A stretch of 64,000 nt of DNA from Nitratireductor arenosus (GTDB lineage Bacteria; Pseudomonadota; Alphaproteobacteria; Rhizobiales; Rhizobiaceae), in NCBI RefSeq assembly GCF_009742725.1, contig NZ_WPHG01000006.1, positions 114,441-178,440 of the forward strand, read 5' to 3'. A program made the position numbers and the translations under genes. Of this stretch, positions 8,779 through 18,550 are shown in pieces (the first letter of the stretch is position 1; each line of letters opens with the position of its first letter). Under the pieces are notes generated by a model. The model did not search any database. It was not told where the DNA came from and saw only the letters and a program-made list of their open reading frames with translations.

Positions 8779-10674
8779 ATGTTCCGGAAGTTTCTTCGCG
8801 ATATTCGCGGCGACTACATGATCGCCACCGCGATCGCCATCGTGCCGATCATGGGCGGGTTGGCGCTGGCGATCGACTACGCCGAGATCACCCGTCAGCG
8901 CACCGCGACACTGAACGCACTCGACGCGGCCGGCATCGCCACGGCCCGCCGCATCGTGGAAGGAGCCGACGAGAAGGAGGCCAAGCAATACGCGCTCGCC
9001 TTCTTCAAGGCCAACGTGCCCGGCGCCGACACCTCCAAGACCAAATTCAACGTCATCCTGCCCACGAGCAAGCAGGGCGGAGGTCTTCTGACCATCGAGG
9101 CCGAGCATCCCTACGAACCCTATTTTCTGTCGGCTTTCGGCAGTCTGCTCGGTGCCGAGATCGGCGAAATAAACTTCGCCGCCAAAACCCAGATCAGGTT
9201 GAAGAACACGCTCGAGGTCGCACTGGTGCTCGATAATTCGGGCTCGATGGACTATAACGGCTCGGGATCCGGCAAGAAGCGAATCTCGCTGCTCAAGGAC
9301 GCAGCCAAACAGCTGGTCAAGAAGCTCGCCGACGAAGCCGAGCAGATGAAGCAGGTCGACAAGCCGGTTCAGTTCGGACTGGTTCCGTTCGCCGCGTCGG
9401 TCAATGTCGGGTCGGGCAATGCCGGCGCGAGTTGGATGGATACGGAGGGCCGTTCGCCGATTCATCACGAGAATTTCGACTGGTCGACCATGCCGAACGA
9501 CAAGAAGGTCGTGCCGGCGGGCGGGGTCTACGTCAAGAGCGGCGACGCCTGGAACGATACGGAAGGCGCCATCGTCACACGTTTCAGCATGCTCGACGAG
9601 ATGAAGCGCATCACGGGCCAGACCTGGGAAAGCAATTGGGAATACACCTGCACGAAATATAACTGGTGGGGCAACTGCCGGAGCTATGGCTGGGTAGACC
9701 AGGGCGAGTACAAATACACCTACGGCTCCTACGCGAGTTGGCAGGGCTGCGTGGAAGCCCGCCCCTATCCGTACAATACCAACGACGCAACGCCGAACAA
9801 AAGCACCCCGGCGACGCTGTTCGTGCCCATGTTCGCGCCCGACGAGACCGACCTGACCTCGGGTGGCCGGGCCTCCAACAGCTATTGGTCGGACGGGACG
9901 TCGGGCGGTTCGGCCTACCGGCAGGGCTTCATGCCGAAATATTTCACGCCCTCTTCGACCTCCAGTTCGGCCGGCAACGGCGAGGGCCCCAATTATTCGT
10001 GCACGACCAAGCCGATCACGCCGCTGGTGGACGTCACGACGACCGTCGGCCTCAACAAGATCAACGATGCCATCGACAACATGTCGCCCAATGGCGGCAC
10101 CAACGTGCCGGAGGGTCTGGCCTGGGGCTGGCGCGTGGTTTCAGGCGCGGCGCCCTTCAGCGAAGGCCGACCCGATACCGAAAACGGCAACGACAAGGTG
10201 GTGATCGTGCTGACCGACGGGGAAAACACCTATTATACTCCCGGCTCACTCGGCCATTCCGACGATGCCGACAACAAATCGATCTATTCCGCCTACGGCT
10301 ACACCGCAAAGTCCCAACCCGGCGCCTCCTTCACCCGGCTGTTCATGGGCACCGACACCGGTGTCAACAAGTCCGGCTATTACAACGACAACTACACGGC
10401 GGCCATGAACGATCACATGCAACAGCTCTGCGACAACGCCAAGACCAAGGGGCTGATCCTGATGACGGTGTCGCTGGATCTGAGCGAAAGCAAGTCGAGC
10501 GAAAAGAAAGCCATCCAGGCGCTAAAGGCATGCGCGTCTGAATCGCGCTTTCGCAAGGACCCGGACAATCCCTCCAAGGCGGCGAAACTCTACTGGAACG
10601 CGACCGGCGGCAATCTTTCGGAAAAGTTCGAGGAAATCGCCGACGAACTGTCCAACCTGCGCATCGTGGGGTGA
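8779..10674 (+). CDS. TadG-like pilus-assembly / von Willebrand A protein, copy 1
   Basis: 631 aa. The N-terminus is TadE/TadG-like: a short basic start, then a membrane segment (MIATAIAIVPIMGGLALAIDY) followed by LNALDAAGIATARRIV. A vWA domain follows with a complete MIDAS: D152-S154-S156 in DNSGSM, T441 in NGGTNVPEG, and D480 in VLTDGENT. Between the first and second MIDAS motifs lies an unusually long insert of over 200 residues with several Cys and aromatic clusters (YTCTKYNWWGNC, SWQGCVEARPYPYN, PNYSCTTKPIT). Probably anchored in the inner membrane with the vWA domain outside. The upstream extension to 8650 is rejected as it overlaps the EAL gene. No other tad genes are in the window. 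Confidence 0.82.
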   Translation: MFRKFLRDIRGDYMIATAIAIVPIMGGLALAIDYAEITRQRTATLNALDAAGIATARRIVEGADEKEAKQYALAFFKANVPGADTSKTKFNVILPTSKQGGGLLTIEAEHPYEPYFLSAFGSLLGAEIGEINFAAKTQIRLKNTLEVALVLDNSGSMDYNGSGSGKKRISLLKDAAKQLVKKLADEAEQMKQVDKPVQFGLVPFAASVNVGSGNAGASWMDTEGRSPIHHENFDWSTMPNDKKVVPAGGVYVKSGDAWNDTEGAIVTRFSMLDEMKRITGQTWESNWEYTCTKYNWWGNCRSYGWVDQGEYKYTYGSYASWQGCVEARPYPYNTNDATPNKSTPATLFVPMFAPDETDLTSGGRASNSYWSDGTSGGSAYRQGFMPKYFTPSSTSSSAGNGEGPNYSCTTKPITPLVDVTTTVGLNKINDAIDNMSPNGGTNVPEGLAWGWRVVSGAAPFSEGRPDTENGNDKVVIVLTDGENTYYTPGSLGHSDDADNKSIYSAYGYTAKSQPGASFTRLFMGTDTGVNKSGYYNDNYTAAMNDHMQQLCDNAKTKGLILMTVSLDLSESKSSEKKAIQALKACASESRFRKDPDNPSKAAKLYWNATGGNLSEKFEEIADELSNLRIVG

Positions 10675-10705
10675 GGATGCGCAGCGGGCGGCCGGACGGT
10701 GATCG

Positions 10706-12760
10706 GTGCCGCCCGTGAGCGGGGCGGCAAGTGGGGGCCTCACCGCCCGCCGCCTCTTCCGCCGGGCGTGCCGCGTCGCCGTAAACGGCCACCGTGCGAT
10801 TGCCCGGTTGCGCGCCGACCTTTCCGGCAATTATTCGGTCGCCTTCGCACTCGCCCTGCTGCCCATCATGGGTGGGGTGGCGATCGCCGTCGACTTCACC
10901 GAGATGAACCGGCAAAAACAGGCGATGCTCAACGCGCTCGACGCGGCCGGCATCGCAACGGCCAGGCGGATCGTCGAAGGCGCGAACGAGGCGGAGTTGC
11001 ACGCCTATGCGAAAACCTTCTTCGAGGCCAATCTCGGGCCGGTCAAGCCGACCCGCACGGCGCTTACGGTAATCCTGCCCAGCAACGAGGCGGGCGGCGG
11101 GACATTGAAGCTGAGCGCCCGCCTCCACTACGAGCCTTATTTCTTCCCAGTGTTCAAGGCGCTGCTCGCCGACGGCACGTCGGCCGACGAAATCAGCTTC
11201 GCGGCGAAAACCGAACTACGCCTGAAAAACACCCTCGAGGTCGCGCTGGCGCTCGACAATTCAGGTTCGATGTCCCAGACCGGTTCGGGCTCCGGCGAAA
11301 TGCGCATCGACCTTTTGAAGGCCGCCGCCAAGCAACTCGTCGACACGCTCGCCCAGCAGGCGAGCCTGATCAAGCAGGTCGAAAAACCCGTTCAGTTCTC
11401 GCTCGTTCCCTTCGCCGCCTCGGTAAATGTCGGACCGGAAAATTCTGGCGCGGCGTGGATGGACGTCGCCGGCCTGTCGCCCGTCCATCACGAGAACTTC
11501 GACTGGACCACGATGAGCAGCGGCACCAAGCGGGCCGCAAGAAGCGGCGCCATGTGGGTCAAGGCCGGGTCCGGCTGGGACGGCGAGGAAGGCGAAATCC
11601 TGTCGCGCCTTTCGCTCTACAAGGACATCAAGCGGGTCGATACGCGCGAATGGGTGGTGACGGGCCAGGAATTTGTGTGCACCAGCTATCGCCGCGACGG
11701 CAGCTGTCGGCGCGGCGACTGGCGCGAAACCGGCTATTATGACGAGACCGTCGGCGCCTATGCGAGCTGGCAGGGCTGTGTGGAGGCGCGCCCCTACCCC
11801 CACAACGTCTCCGACACGCCGCCCGCCGTGCCCACTGGCGTGGAAGGGGTCTATACCGGCGACCCGGCCACGCTTTTCGTTCCCATGTTTGCGCCGGACG
11901 AGGCCGGCGACCGCTGGGAAACCGCGCTTGACGCAGATCCGGATACTTATTCCGCCTCCAACAATTGGTGGAACGACGGCACCGAAACCAGTTCCGCCGC
12001 CGCCAGACAGCGCAACATGACCAAATATTTCGAGGTGCGCCCCTATGGCGCCGACTCCCCGAAAGGCGTGGGGCCGAACTATTCGTGCACGACCAAGCCG
12101 ATCACGTCGCTAACCGACGTAACCACCGAAAGCGGGATCGCCGTCGTCAAGAGCGCGATCGACGCCATGACGCCGAACGGCGCCACCAACGTCCCTGAGG
12201 GGCTCGCTTGGGGCTGGCGCACCGTTTCGGGCGGCGAGCCTTTTACCCAGGGGCGACCGGAAACCGAAAAGGGCAACGATAAGGTGGTGATCGTTCTGAC
12301 CGACGGCGCCAACACCTATTACACGCCCGGGTCGCTCGGCTATCAGGACAGCGCCGGCAACAAATCGACCTATTCCGCTTACGGCTATACCGGCGTAACC
12401 TATGCGACCGGCGGCCAGACGCGGATGTTCATGGGAACAGGCGGTGCCGTCGCCGCCTATGATTTTTCGAATTCGAACTACACCACCGCCCTGAACGAGC
12501 AGTTGCAGACCCTATGCACCAACGCCAAATCGGCCGGCATAGTAATCATGACGGTCGCGCTCGACCTGACGGCCGCCGACGCCGCCGAAAAAGCGCAGAT
12601 CGACGGGCTCAGGGCCTGCGCGTCGGAATCGCGCTTCCGCAAGGATCCCGGCGATCCCTCGCGGCCGGCAAAACTATTTTGGAACGCCACCGGCGGCGAC
12701 CTCGCCGAGAAATTCAAGGAAATCGGCGACGAGCTCTCCAATCTGCGCATCGTGAGCTGA
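10706..12760 (+). CDS. TadG-like pilus-assembly / von Willebrand A protein, copy 2
   Basis: 684 aa, a clear paralogue of the preceding gene, 31 bp downstream and probably in the same operon. It shares the membrane segment (ALALLPIMGGVAIAVDF), LNALDAAGIATARRIVEGA, the MIDAS residues D184-S186-S188, T494 and D533, the conserved insert landmarks (SWQGCVEARPYP, PATLFVPMFAPDE, PNYSCTTKPIT), and the C-terminal SESRFRKDPGDPS...ELSNLRIV. The insert is longer and more acidic than in copy 1. The start is uncertain: GTG 10706 is the longest, GTG 10715 and TTG 10808 are alternatives, and no good ribosome site is seen. The conserved Cys suggest disulfides outside the cytoplasm. Confidence 0.8.
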   Translation: MPPVSGAASGGLTARRLFRRACRVAVNGHRAIARLRADLSGNYSVAFALALLPIMGGVAIAVDFTEMNRQKQAMLNALDAAGIATARRIVEGANEAELHAYAKTFFEANLGPVKPTRTALTVILPSNEAGGGTLKLSARLHYEPYFFPVFKALLADGTSADEISFAAKTELRLKNTLEVALALDNSGSMSQTGSGSGEMRIDLLKAAAKQLVDTLAQQASLIKQVEKPVQFSLVPFAASVNVGPENSGAAWMDVAGLSPVHHENFDWTTMSSGTKRAARSGAMWVKAGSGWDGEEGEILSRLSLYKDIKRVDTREWVVTGQEFVCTSYRRDGSCRRGDWRETGYYDETVGAYASWQGCVEARPYPHNVSDTPPAVPTGVEGVYTGDPATLFVPMFAPDEAGDRWETALDADPDTYSASNNWWNDGTETSSAAARQRNMTKYFEVRPYGADSPKGVGPNYSCTTKPITSLTDVTTESGIAVVKSAIDAMTPNGATNVPEGLAWGWRTVSGGEPFTQGRPETEKGNDKVVIVLTDGANTYYTPGSLGYQDSAGNKSTYSAYGYTGVTYATGGQTRMFMGTGGAVAAYDFSNSNYTTALNEQLQTLCTNAKSAGIVIMTVALDLTAADAAEKAQIDGLRACASESRFRKDPGDPSRPAKLFWNATGGDLAEKFKEIGDELSNLRIVS

Positions 12761-12903
12761 CCGGCAACGCCCGTTCGGTCCAACCGCCGCTCCTCTTGCG
12801 GGCCGGGACCGTTAACCCCAAATACGGGCCGTTATTGACGCGGCGCGGATCGGATGCCACCCAGCGTCCTCCGGCCCGGCCGCGAAATCGCCCCTCCCAA
12901 TCC

Positions 12904-12932
12904 TTGACACGGCCCCGCCGACGAACTATTTC
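12904..12932 (+). promoter_or_regulatory. Candidate promoter of groESL
   Basis: TTGACA at 12904-12909 is followed after 17 bp by TATTTC at 12927-12932, placing transcription start close to 12940, at the left edge of the CIRCE element. An RpoH reading of the same stretch (CTTGACA) is possible but the -10 does not match well. Confidence 0.6.
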
Positions 12933-12940
12933 AGCGCTCG

Positions 12941-12967
12941 TTAGCACTCGCCTTTGGTGAGTGCTAA
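12941..12967 (+). promoter_or_regulatory. CIRCE operator (HrcA binding site)
   Basis: A perfect match to the CIRCE consensus: TTAGCACTC (12941-12949), a 9-nt spacer, then GAGTGCTAA (12959-12967). HrcA binds this element and represses groESL until heat shock. It sits about 60 bp upstream of groES and immediately after the candidate promoter. hrcA itself is not in the window. Confidence 0.97.
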
Positions 12968-13028
12968 TTCCTTCCGGTTCCACCGGAAACATATTTCCAG
13001 TCACACCGTCCGCATTGAGGATATGCAC

Positions 13029-13325
13029 ATGGCTAAGTCGAAGTTTCGCCCGCTTCATGACCGCGTGGTCGTTCGCCGGGTCGAATCCGAGGAAAAGACG
13101 AAAGGCGGCATCATCATTCCCGATACCGCCAAGGAAAAGCCCCAGGAAGGCGAGATCATCGCTGTCGGCTCCGGCGCGCGCGACGAGAGCGGCAAGCTGG
13201 TTCCGCTCGACGTCAAGGTCGGCGACCGGGTTCTGTTCGGCAAATGGTCGGGCACCGAAGTGAAGCTCAATGATGAAGATCTCCTGATCATGAAGGAATC
13301 CGACATCATGGGCGTGATCGCCTGA
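13029..13325 (+). CDS. groES: Co-chaperonin GroES
   Basis: 98 aa, the usual length. Starts [17 protein letters not shown]; contains the mobile-loop region [19 protein letters not shown] and the beta-barrel core [18 protein letters not shown]. It caps GroEL during ATP-driven protein folding. ATG 13029 is chosen over 13023 and 12954: it has GAGG at 13017-13020 with 8-nt spacing. First gene of the groESL operon, behind a CIRCE element, so heat-inducible by HrcA release. Confidence 0.98.
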   Translation: MAKSKFRPLHDRVVVRRVESEEKTKGGIIIPDTAKEKPQEGEIIAVGSGARDESGKLVPLDVKVGDRVLFGKWSGTEVKLNDEDLLIMKESDIMGVIA

Positions 13326-13384
13326 TCCGACCCAGTTTCAAAAAACCATCCAACCGGACATTCGGGCGCAAGCCCAGGAGTTAG

Positions 13385-15040
<1,656 letters not shown>

Positions 15041-15067
15041 GTCCGGCCAAACGCCGAAACCTTACGG

Positions 15068-15095
15068 AAAGGGCGGCAGCGATGCCGCCCTTTTT
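15068..15095 (+). terminator. Intrinsic terminator of groESL
   Basis: Stem GGGCGGC (15071-15077) pairs with GCCGCCC (15084-15090) around AGCGAT; flanking AAA and TTT extend it, and TTTTT follows. It lies directly after groEL and is nearly symmetrical, so it could also stop the convergent TPR gene. Confidence 0.92.
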
Positions 15096-15101
15096 GTTGC
15101 G

Positions 15102-16826
15102 TCAGTCTCCACTGCCAGTCCGCAATTTGCTCAACAAATCCACCGCATCTTTGTAGTGGCGATGATTTATGCTGCGCTTTGCCGCGATAAGCGGCGTAAC
15201 TGCTTCCAACTCGGAGATAGCACCTTGGATATCTGTGCGCGCACGTATCCTTGCGTTCAGCCACCGCGTACGAAGAGTGTCTGGATGCTCCAATCCGCTG
15301 ACGCGCGTGCGGATGAGCAACAGCGTCCCGACTTCCTGAAGGGCAATTGCGGTCTCGCCCAAGTCATGGTGCAACGATGCACGCAAATATCGTGACGCAA
15401 GTGCGCTCGGATGTTCTGGGCCGTTGACCCGCTCTTGGATCGGCAGGAGCGCCTCCACTTCCGCAAGCGCCTTCTTTGGCTCGCCGCTATCGTTCAGCAG
15501 CGAGGCGTACAGATGGCGAGTCGCCAATGTACTGGGATGGTTCGGTCCGTTGACCCGCTCTTGGATCGGCAGGAGCGCCTCCACTTCCGCGAGCGCCTTC
15601 TTTGGCTCGCCGGCCCCTTGCAGCAGCAGCGCTCGGAGATGGCGGGTTCCCAACGTGTCGTGACGATCCTTTCCCTCGACACGTTCCGTAACCGTTAGCA
15701 GCACCACGGCTTCTGGCAGCGCCTTCTCAGTCTCGCCAATCTCACCCAGCAAAAGCGCGCGCAGGTAGCGATTGGCCAGAGTTTCAGGGTCATCAGCCCC
15801 CCGCAATCGCGTCCATGCCTCGACGTTCATATCCGTGATCTCGAGCGCTTCAAAAAAGCGCCCGAGCGAATGCAGCGCCCGCGCTCGATAATAGTCCGCA
15901 GCTGCCCGCAAAATCGTCCCGGCCTCCAGCCGATGGGACAGACTTGAGGCAAGTTCCAACGCTTGATTGGCAAGGTTTAAGACATCGAGATCCTGCAGCC
16001 ACGGCCAAGTGGCGCGAAGCGCCCGTTCGTCAAGTTCACCATAAAGCTCGACCCCAGTCCGGTAGGCCCGCCTTAATATGCGCTCACCACGCCGGTAGTG
16101 ACCCGCCTCGTTGGCGGCAAGTCCCTTTGCTACCAATGCTTCGAAAACCGCGGCCGCGTTTTCCGTGGATCCTGCATGCATGAACCAACGCGCATCATCC
16201 CATTTGGGATCGAGCGGATCGTATGCTCCGGCTGTTTGCGCGGCTTCGGCATCGATTTCGACAAGTTCGTGCCGGATGTCCGCGGCTTCTGCATCATCCG
16301 GCGTAAGCAGTAGTGCAATGTCCGCCAGGCGGACGGCTTCGGCGAGATGATGACTGCCAAAGTCCGGCGCAATCGACGCGTGGTGAAGAGAGAGATCAGC
16401 ACACAAGCGTGTGAGGTCGGGGCGGACGGTCTCGAAGCTGTCGCGCAGCTTGGCAATCGCACGCTCCTCGTTCCCGTCGCTGCGCTCAGACTCCGCAAGC
16501 CTTCGCGCTTCGGAGAGAACTGCAAACGAAAGCTCTCGAAGTCTAGCGTCTCGTTCGGCTATCTCGGCCTTGTCCCGCTTGTTGGCAGACTCAAGCGCAA
16601 GATTTTGCGTCTTCAATCCTTCTATCTGCTCGTTTAGATCCTTCTTTGCGCTGCGTAGGAATCGCCGCGTAGTAAATCCCCATAGGACTGACACTGGGGC
16701 AAGAAGCGCCAATGCGTTGGTTACTTTCTCCACATCTGAAAGTTTCCAGAAACTGGTCCAAACGTTCGGCCAGAAGCCGACAAATTCCGAAAGAAGACTT
16801 GTCGACTCCACAAAATTTTCCTCCAC
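15102..16826 (-). CDS. Membrane-anchored tetratricopeptide repeat protein
   Basis: 574 aa of unknown function. A hydrophobic segment at about residues 37-52 (TNALALLAPVSVLWGF) is followed by a basic stretch and a likely coiled coil (residues ~58-110, KKDLNEQIEGLKTQ onward). The rest is helical repeats; the C-terminal ~200 residues are kinesin-light-chain-type TPRs of 42 residues with the motif H-P-x-T/S-L-x-x-R/S-x-x-x-A. Two adjacent repeats are almost identical in DNA (see the repeat entry). Base composition is visibly less GC-rich than in groEL or the CBS gene beside it, which suggests acquisition. ATG 16826 has no strong ribosome site. No enzymatic domain or partner gene is seen. Confidence 0.75.
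   Translation of the reverse strand: MEENFVESTSLLSEFVGFWPNVWTSFWKLSDVEKVTNALALLAPVSVLWGFTTRRFLRSAKKDLNEQIEGLKTQNLALESANKRDKAEIAERDARLRELSFAVLSEARRLAESERSDGNEERAIAKLRDSFETVRPDLTRLCADLSLHHASIAPDFGSHHLAEAVRLADIALLLTPDDAEAADIRHELVEIDAEAAQTAGAYDPLDPKWDDARWFMHAGSTENAAAVFEALVAKGLAANEAGHYRRGERILRRAYRTGVELYGELDERALRATWPWLQDLDVLNLANQALELASSLSHRLEAGTILRAAADYYRARALHSLGRFFEALEITDMNVEAWTRLRGADDPETLANRYLRALLLGEIGETEKALPEAVVLLTVTERVEGKDRHDTLGTRHLRALLLQGAGEPKKALAEVEALLPIQERVNGPNHPSTLATRHLYASLLNDSGEPKKALAEVEALLPIQERVNGPEHPSALASRYLRASLHHDLGETAIALQEVGTLLLIRTRVSGLEHPDTLRTRWLNARIRARTDIQGAISELEAVTPLIAAKRSINHRHYKDAVDLLSKLRTGSGD
15421..15612 (-). repeat. Near-identical tandem coding repeats (126-bp unit)
   Basis: 66 bp at 15421-15486 recur at 15547-15612 with a single difference. 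The period is 126 bp, equal to one 42-residue TPR. Both copies encode the same 19 residues, KKALAEVEALLPIQERVNG. Other repeats of the protein are much more diverged, so this pair is a recent duplication or gene conversion. Confidence 0.9.
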
Positions 16827-17033
16827 ACCATTCGAAACGGCGTAATGTCCTTGAACTGCTCATGACATGCTAGATCGAAACGTGCACAATCTCCAACGTA
16901 AGTTTCCCCTCGGCGCCGCCGAGCAGGAGGTTGTTGAGTCGAAAGAGGCGTTTCATACGCTCAACTACCCGACCCGCCCGGCAGTGGCAGCGGTATGCAG
17001 CGTGCAGCACATGGCACCGACCCGCACGCCACC

Positions 17034-18314
17034 TTACGCCTCGCGGCTTGCAATCACCTTGTCGATGCGGCGGCCGTCGAGGTCGACGACCTCGAAGCGC
17101 CAGCCCTCAAACTCCATGATCTCGCCAACCTCGGGGATGCGTTTCAGCCCGTCGAGTATGAAACCCGCCACGGTGTCGTAGCCCGGCTTTTGCGGCAGTT
17201 CGAGATAAAGCAGTTCGGCCATCTCGTCGGCCGGCATCGCCCCGCTCAGCAGCCACGAGCCGTCCGCCCGCTGCCTGGCTTCCGGCTCGCCGCTGTCGAG
17301 ATCCGAGCGGAAGGCGCCCGCGATCGCGTCGAGAATATCGGCCGGTGTGACGACGCCCTCGAAATGGCCGAACTCGTCATGCACCAGCGCCATCGGCACG
17401 TCGGCGTCGCGCAGGACGCGCAAGACCCCGAGCGCGCCGATCGTATCGGGGATGATCGGCGCGGCGAGCGTATGTTTTTTCAGATCGAACTTGCGCTTGG
17501 AACCGATCGGTCCGACCAGATCGCGCAGCCGCACCACACCGAGAGGCTGATCGGCGTCGCCTTCGTGGACGGGCATGATCGAATGGGTCGCGGCCGAGGC
17601 CACCGCCTTGCGCAGCGCCGCCTCGCTCATGGCCGCATTCAGCATTTCGACCTCGGTGCGCGGCGTCATCAGGGCGCGCACATTGCGGTCGCCAAGCCGC
17701 ATCACCCCGGCAATCATCGCCTGTTCCGCGCTGTCGATGACGCCGGCGCTCTCGGCCTCGGCGACCAGGGTCTGGATTTCCTCGTCGGTGATGGCGTTCT
17801 GGGCTTCCGCCGACATGCCGAGCACGAACAACACCCCCTTGGTGCATTTGTCGAGCAGCCACACCAGCGGCGCGGCGACCTTCGACAAAAGCTCCATCGC
17901 CGGCGCCATCGTGCAGGCGAAGGCCTCGGCATTCTTGAGCGCGAGATGTTTGGGAACGAGTTCGCCGATCAGCAGCGAAAAGAAGGTGATGGCGGCAATC
18001 ACAATCGCGTAGCCGGCCAGCCCCGCGCTACTGGCCGGAAAACCCGCCTCCACCAGGATCACGCTCAGCCGGCTGCCGAGTGCCGCGCCGGAAAAGGCGC
18101 CAGCCAGGATGCCGACCAGGGTGATGCCGATCTGCACCGTCGACAAGAACTTGCCCGGATCCTGCGAAAGCCTGAGCGCTGCCCTGGCGCCGCGCCGCCG
18201 CCGCGCGGCCAGGAGTTGCAGCCGTGGCCGGCGCGCCGACACCACGGCCAGTTCCGACAGGGCGAAAACCCCGTTGAGGACGATCAGGACGGCGGCAACG
18301 GCAAGCTCGAACAT
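17034..18314 (-). CDS. CorC/HlyC-family CBS-domain membrane protein
   Basis: 426 aa, normal length. Order of domains: a DUF21 transmembrane part (residues ~1-190, FELAVAAVLIVLNGVFALSE, IGITLVGILAGAFSGAALG, IAAITFFSLLIGELVPKHLA), a tandem CBS pair (~205-330, starting at VRALMTPRTEVEML), and a C-terminal CorC_HlyC domain (~345-426, ending in FEVVDLDGRRIDKVI). Such proteins are linked to magnesium/cobalt efflux; the old name hemolysin is misleading. ATG 18314 (MFELAV) is used; an upstream in-frame extension would put non-membrane, Arg-rich sequence ahead of the first helix. Confidence 0.92.
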   Translation of the reverse strand: MFELAVAAVLIVLNGVFALSELAVVSARRPRLQLLAARRRRGARAALRLSQDPGKFLSTVQIGITLVGILAGAFSGAALGSRLSVILVEAGFPASSAGLAGYAIVIAAITFFSLLIGELVPKHLALKNAEAFACTMAPAMELLSKVAAPLVWLLDKCTKGVLFVLGMSAEAQNAITDEEIQTLVAEAESAGVIDSAEQAMIAGVMRLGDRNVRALMTPRTEVEMLNAAMSEAALRKAVASAATHSIMPVHEGDADQPLGVVRLRDLVGPIGSKRKFDLKKHTLAAPIIPDTIGALGVLRVLRDADVPMALVHDEFGHFEGVVTPADILDAIAGAFRSDLDSGEPEARQRADGSWLLSGAMPADEMAELLYLELPQKPGYDTVAGFILDGLKRIPEVGEIMEFEGWRFEVVDLDGRRIDKVIASREA

Positions 18315-18381
18315 GCGATCCCGACTAGCCCGGCATCGCCGCACGGTCAACGTAAATGCCGCCCCGGGGTACGACGCGCCA

Positions 18382-18410
18382 TTGACAGCAAGATGGCGAG
18401 CGGCTAGGTG
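18382..18410 (+). promoter_or_regulatory. Candidate promoter for the MATE gene
   Basis: TTGACA (18382-18387), 17 bp, TAGGTG (18405-18410) in the divergent gap between the CBS-protein gene and the MATE gene. It would leave a leader of about 135 nt. The -35 is perfect, the -10 weak. Confidence 0.4.
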
Positions 18411-18550
18411 CGCATCCGGTCGAGGCACCTGCCGCCCGCCGGCGAAACGCCACGGTGAAGCCTCCTCGGACAATTCGTCGATTTCCGACGCGCCGCTGAC
18501 ATGGCAATGCGGGCCCCATTCGTCGTCCTCCGGCGCCAGGAGACCGACAC

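Noticed and set aside
15421..15612. Possible CRISPR-like or intergenic repeat
   Set aside because: The repeats are in frame, 126 bp apart, and encode TPR units; there are no spacers.
15102..16826. TPR protein as part of a defence system
   Set aside because: No nuclease, protease, NTPase or toxin gene is adjacent, and the protein has no effector domain.
16995..18407. 470-codon plus-strand ORF over the CorC/HlyC gene
   Set aside because: Antisense to a gene with clear membrane and CBS domains; composition is that of a shadow frame.
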